From NCBI RefSeq assembly GCF_013449375.1, contig NZ_JACDRR010000006.1, forward strand, positions 124,001 through 188,000: a DNA stretch of 64,000 bases, read 5' to 3'. The DNA comes from Pectobacterium sp. CFBP8739. Lineage in GTDB: Bacteria; Pseudomonadota; Gammaproteobacteria; Enterobacterales; Enterobacteriaceae. Positions 61,722 to 64,000 of the stretch are shown here, piece after piece (the first letter of the stretch is position 1; every line of letters begins with the position of its first letter). A model generated the notes under the pieces. That model did no database searches. It saw only the letters and a list, made by a program, of their open reading frames with translations, and had not been told where the DNA came from. The position numbers and the translations under genes were made by a program.

Positions 61722-62813
61722 ATGGCGAGTCTGGAACTAAAAAACGTCCACAAAAGTTATGGTGCGGTGAACATCATCAAAGGCGTGGACTTAACGATTC
61801 ATGACGGCGAATTCATGGTTTTTGTCGGCCCGTCGGGCTGTGGGAAATCCACGCTGCTACGCATGATTGCCGGACTGGAAGAAATCACCAGCGGTGAACT
61901 GTGGATCGACCAGCGCAAGGTGAATGACCTCACGCCAGCGGAGCGCAAGATTGCGATGGTGTTCCAGTCATACGCGCTCTATCCGCACCTGTCGGTACGT
62001 AAGAACCTCGCGTTTGGGCTGGAAAACCTGCACTTCCCTAAAGCGGAAATTAACAGCCGTATTGATGAAGCGGCGCGTATGTTGGGGCTGGAACCCTATC
62101 TGGATCGCAAGCCACGCGCGCTGTCGGGTGGGCAGCAACAGCGTGTTGCCATTGGTCGCGCCATCGTGCGTGAACCCGATCTGTTCCTGTTTGATGAGCC
62201 GCTCTCCAATCTGGACGCCAAGCTGCGCGTGCAGACGCGCGGCGAGCTGTCCCGTTTGCACCAGAAGCTGCGCACCACCATGATTTACGTGACCCATGAT
62301 CAGGTGGAAGCGATGACGATGGCGCAGCGCATTGTGGTGCTGAACGCGGGGCGTATCGAGCAGGTTGGCACGCCGTTGGAACTGTTTAATCGGCCGAAAA
62401 ACAAATTTGTCGCGGGCTTCATTGGCTCACCGCGCATGAACATGTTCCCCGCGCAGATCGTCGCCACTCGTGCGGACGGCGTCGAGGTACAGTGCCCGTC
62501 CGGCAATCGTCTGGCGCTGCCGTTTATTGGCACGGTCGGTCAGAACGTCACGCTCGGCATTCGTCCTTCACACTGTGAACTGGTAGAGGACGGCGAGGGC
62601 ATGGCGCTGTGCGTCGATCGTTGCGAGATGATGGGGCATGAAACTTTCATCTACGGGCGAATGAGCGGCATTGATGATGAGATGATCGTCCATCTGGCGC
62701 AGCACCGCGAGTTCGCGGCGGGTGAATCGGTGTTCGTCCGCTTCCCGCCGACGTATTGCCATCTGTTCGACAGCAAAACGGATGACACATTACCGCGCTG
62801 TACCGAGCACTAA
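61722..62813 (+). CDS. Carbohydrate ABC transporter ATP-binding protein (UgpC/MsmX/MalK type)
   Basis: A 363-residue CUT1-family ATPase. Walker [10 protein letters not shown], signature LSGGQQQR, Walker [17 protein letters not shown], switch histidine VTHDQ, then the C-terminal TOBE/regulatory domain from about residue 240. ATG at 61722 with GAGGG 7 bases upstream, 2 bases after the GH105 stop. It energises the two permeases that follow. Confidence 0.93.
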   Translation: MASLELKNVHKSYGAVNIIKGVDLTIHDGEFMVFVGPSGCGKSTLLRMIAGLEEITSGELWIDQRKVNDLTPAERKIAMVFQSYALYPHLSVRKNLAFGLENLHFPKAEINSRIDEAARMLGLEPYLDRKPRALSGGQQQRVAIGRAIVREPDLFLFDEPLSNLDAKLRVQTRGELSRLHQKLRTTMIYVTHDQVEAMTMAQRIVVLNAGRIEQVGTPLELFNRPKNKFVAGFIGSPRMNMFPAQIVATRADGVEVQCPSGNRLALPFIGTVGQNVTLGIRPSHCELVEDGEGMALCVDRCEMMGHETFIYGRMSGIDDEMIVHLAQHREFAAGESVFVRFPPTYCHLFDSKTDDTLPRCTEH

Positions 62814-62836
62814 CTATCGCGACGGGAGAGGACGAC

Positions 62837-63832
62837 ATGAAAAAAATTGCCTTACTGCCCGCAGGATCGCTGATCGATAAGCTGGTAACGCCAGTGGAAA
62901 AAGCGGTGAATCTGCTACAAAAACTCGGTGGTCGCAACGTGATGCCGTGGTTTTTTATCGCGCCGAATATGCTGCTGTTCGCCGTTTTTGTCTTTATTCC
63001 GATTCTGCTGGCGGTGTGCTATGCCTTTACCGGCGGCACCAATATCCTGCTGTGGGAGCGCCCTTACGTGGGCGTGGATAACTTTTCCACGCTGCTGAGC
63101 TGCGGCAATTATGCCGAGCCATCCACCTGTGAACAGGATCTGTTCTGGACTGGCGTCTACAACACGGTGTCGTTCACCTTTTTCAACGTGCTCTGCACGC
63201 TGCTGGTGGCGTTGGTGACGGCGCTGATCCTCAACCGCAAGATTATCGCCCGTGGCTTTTTCCGCGCCATGTTCTTCTATCCGGTGCTGCTGTCGCCGGT
63301 GGTGGTGGGCCTGATCTGGCAGTGGTTCCTGAACCGCAACGGCTTGCTGAATCTGGTGCTGTCGTCGCTGGGGGGACAGCCGATTACCTTCCTGCTCGAC
63401 CCGACGCTGTCGCGCTTCTGGGTGGTGTTTGTCTCCGTCTGGTTTCACGTCGGGTTTTATACCCTGATCCTGCTGGCTGGATTGCAGGCGATCCCGCGTG
63501 ATATTTATGAGGCTGCGGCGGTGGATGGCACCTCGCGCTGGCGTGGTTTCTATCGCCTGACGCTGCCGCTGCTGGCACCGAACATTCTGGTGGTGGTGAT
63601 TCTGTTGACTATCAACAGCGTGCAGATCTTCGATGAAGCCTGGGTGCTCACCAACGGCGGCGGCCCTGGTACGGCCAACAGCTTTATCGTGCAGTACATC
63701 TACCAGACGGCCTTTTCGTCAAACGCGTCGCTCTACGGGCTGGCCTCGGCGGCCTCGGTGTTGATGGGCGTGGTGCTGATGATTCTGACGGCGTTGCAGT
63801 TCCTGCTGACGCGTCGGCTGGAAGGGAAATAA
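62837..63832 (+). CDS. Carbohydrate ABC transporter permease 1 (MalF/UgpA type)
   Basis: A 331-residue inner-membrane permease with six to seven hydrophobic spans and the ATPase-contact EAA motif (YEAAAVDGTSRWRGFYRLTLP). The large first periplasmic loop (CGNYAEPSTCEQD) has a cysteine pair. It follows the ATPase by 23 bases and is followed by permease 2. Confidence 0.92.
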   Translation: MKKIALLPAGSLIDKLVTPVEKAVNLLQKLGGRNVMPWFFIAPNMLLFAVFVFIPILLAVCYAFTGGTNILLWERPYVGVDNFSTLLSCGNYAEPSTCEQDLFWTGVYNTVSFTFFNVLCTLLVALVTALILNRKIIARGFFRAMFFYPVLLSPVVVGLIWQWFLNRNGLLNLVLSSLGGQPITFLLDPTLSRFWVVFVSVWFHVGFYTLILLAGLQAIPRDIYEAAAVDGTSRWRGFYRLTLPLLAPNILVVVILLTINSVQIFDEAWVLTNGGGPGTANSFIVQYIYQTAFSSNASLYGLASAASVLMGVVLMILTALQFLLTRRLEGK

Positions 63833-63846
63833 TAACGGGAGCCATG

Positions 63847-64000
63847 ATGAAAATAATCGCATTTCTCACCCGTACCCGTCATCCGGGGCGCATTCATATT
63901 ACGGATATCATGAGCTGGGTCTGGCTGGTGGTCGGCACGCTGCTGGTGCTGATTCCGGTGATGTGGGCGGCGATGTCGTCGTTCAAAACCCCCGCGGAGA
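63847..64000 (+). CDS. Carbohydrate ABC transporter permease 2 (MalG/UgpE type), 5' part
   Basis: The first 51 residues of a second permease: MKIIAFLTRTRHPGRIHITDI, then a first membrane span beginning WVWLVVGTLLVLIPVMW and SSFKTPAE, typical of the MalG family. It runs off the window. Two adjacent ATGs (63844, 63847) follow GGGAG; the second has the better spacing. Confidence 0.85.
   Translation, partial: MKIIAFLTRTRHPGRIHITDIMSWVWLVVGTLLVLIPVMWAAMSSFKTPAE

Overview
The window looks like a chromosomal segment of a soft-rot enterobacterium, most likely Pectobacterium. This rests on an Escherichia coli-like backbone order (secA-mutT-yacG-zapD-coaE-hofC-hofB-ppdD-nadC, ampD-ampE-aroP-pdhR-aceE-aceF-lpd, acnB-yacL) with very high protein similarity, combined with large inserts of sugar-acid and oligosaccharide catabolism genes typical of plant-associated relatives. 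The genus is an inference; the family-level placement is firm. No tRNA, rRNA, CRISPR array, prophage or insertion sequence was seen.

Layout. 1-20.5 kb is backbone: the end of secA, nucleotide-pool repair (mutT), cell division and gyrase control (zapD, yacG), CoA synthesis (coaE), a type IV pilus-like ppdD-hofB-hofC operon, NAD synthesis (nadC), a nucleoside porin (tsx) with PurR-like and CRP-like sites, peptidoglycan recycling (ampD-ampE), aromatic amino acid uptake (aroP), and the pyruvate dehydrogenase operon pdhR-aceE-aceF-lpd. 20.5-32.3 kb is an accessory block between lpd and acnB: a LysR/serine hydrolase/MFS module, a secreted alpha/beta hydrolase with a hairpin over its ribosome binding site, an MmgE/PrpD protein, an AraC regulator divergent from a FepA-like receptor (Fur box plus tandem 21-bp repeats), a BigR/YgaV-like ArsR regulator, and an RtcB-type RNA ligase with an attenuator-like leader. 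acnB and yacL return to the backbone.

35.9-50 kb is a catabolic island. It holds an Fsa-type aldolase with an ascorbate-type PTS, a LacI-family regulator carrying two tandem DNA-binding domains, an SDR-YhcH-sialidase-like-symporter-DHDPS-family aldolase-Fe alcohol dehydrogenase run, and a divergent four-carbon sugar-acid kinase/PdxA2/DeoR set. The last converts D-threonate- or erythronate-like acids to DHAP; the substrate of the middle run is not obvious. Two copies of a covarying hairpin repeat and a shared 15-bp-period motif sit between genes here.

50-52.6 kb is a metal (probably zinc) ABC importer under a near-perfect Zur box, preceded by an unlisted 34-codon hydrophobic reading frame overlapping the ATPase start. 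A composite palindromic repeat follows. 53-64 kb is a divergent oligosaccharide system running off the end. On one strand are a binding protein, a half-size degenerate kinase paralogue, an intact BadF-type sugar kinase and a Tat-exported phosphoesterase. On the other are an 820-residue unclassified protein, a GH105-like unsaturated glycuronyl hydrolase, an ATPase and two permeases. The shared intergenic region carries a perfect CRP site between two copies of the palindrome TGCAAATTTGCA, so the two arms are probably co-regulated. This is the best candidate here for an undescribed pathway.
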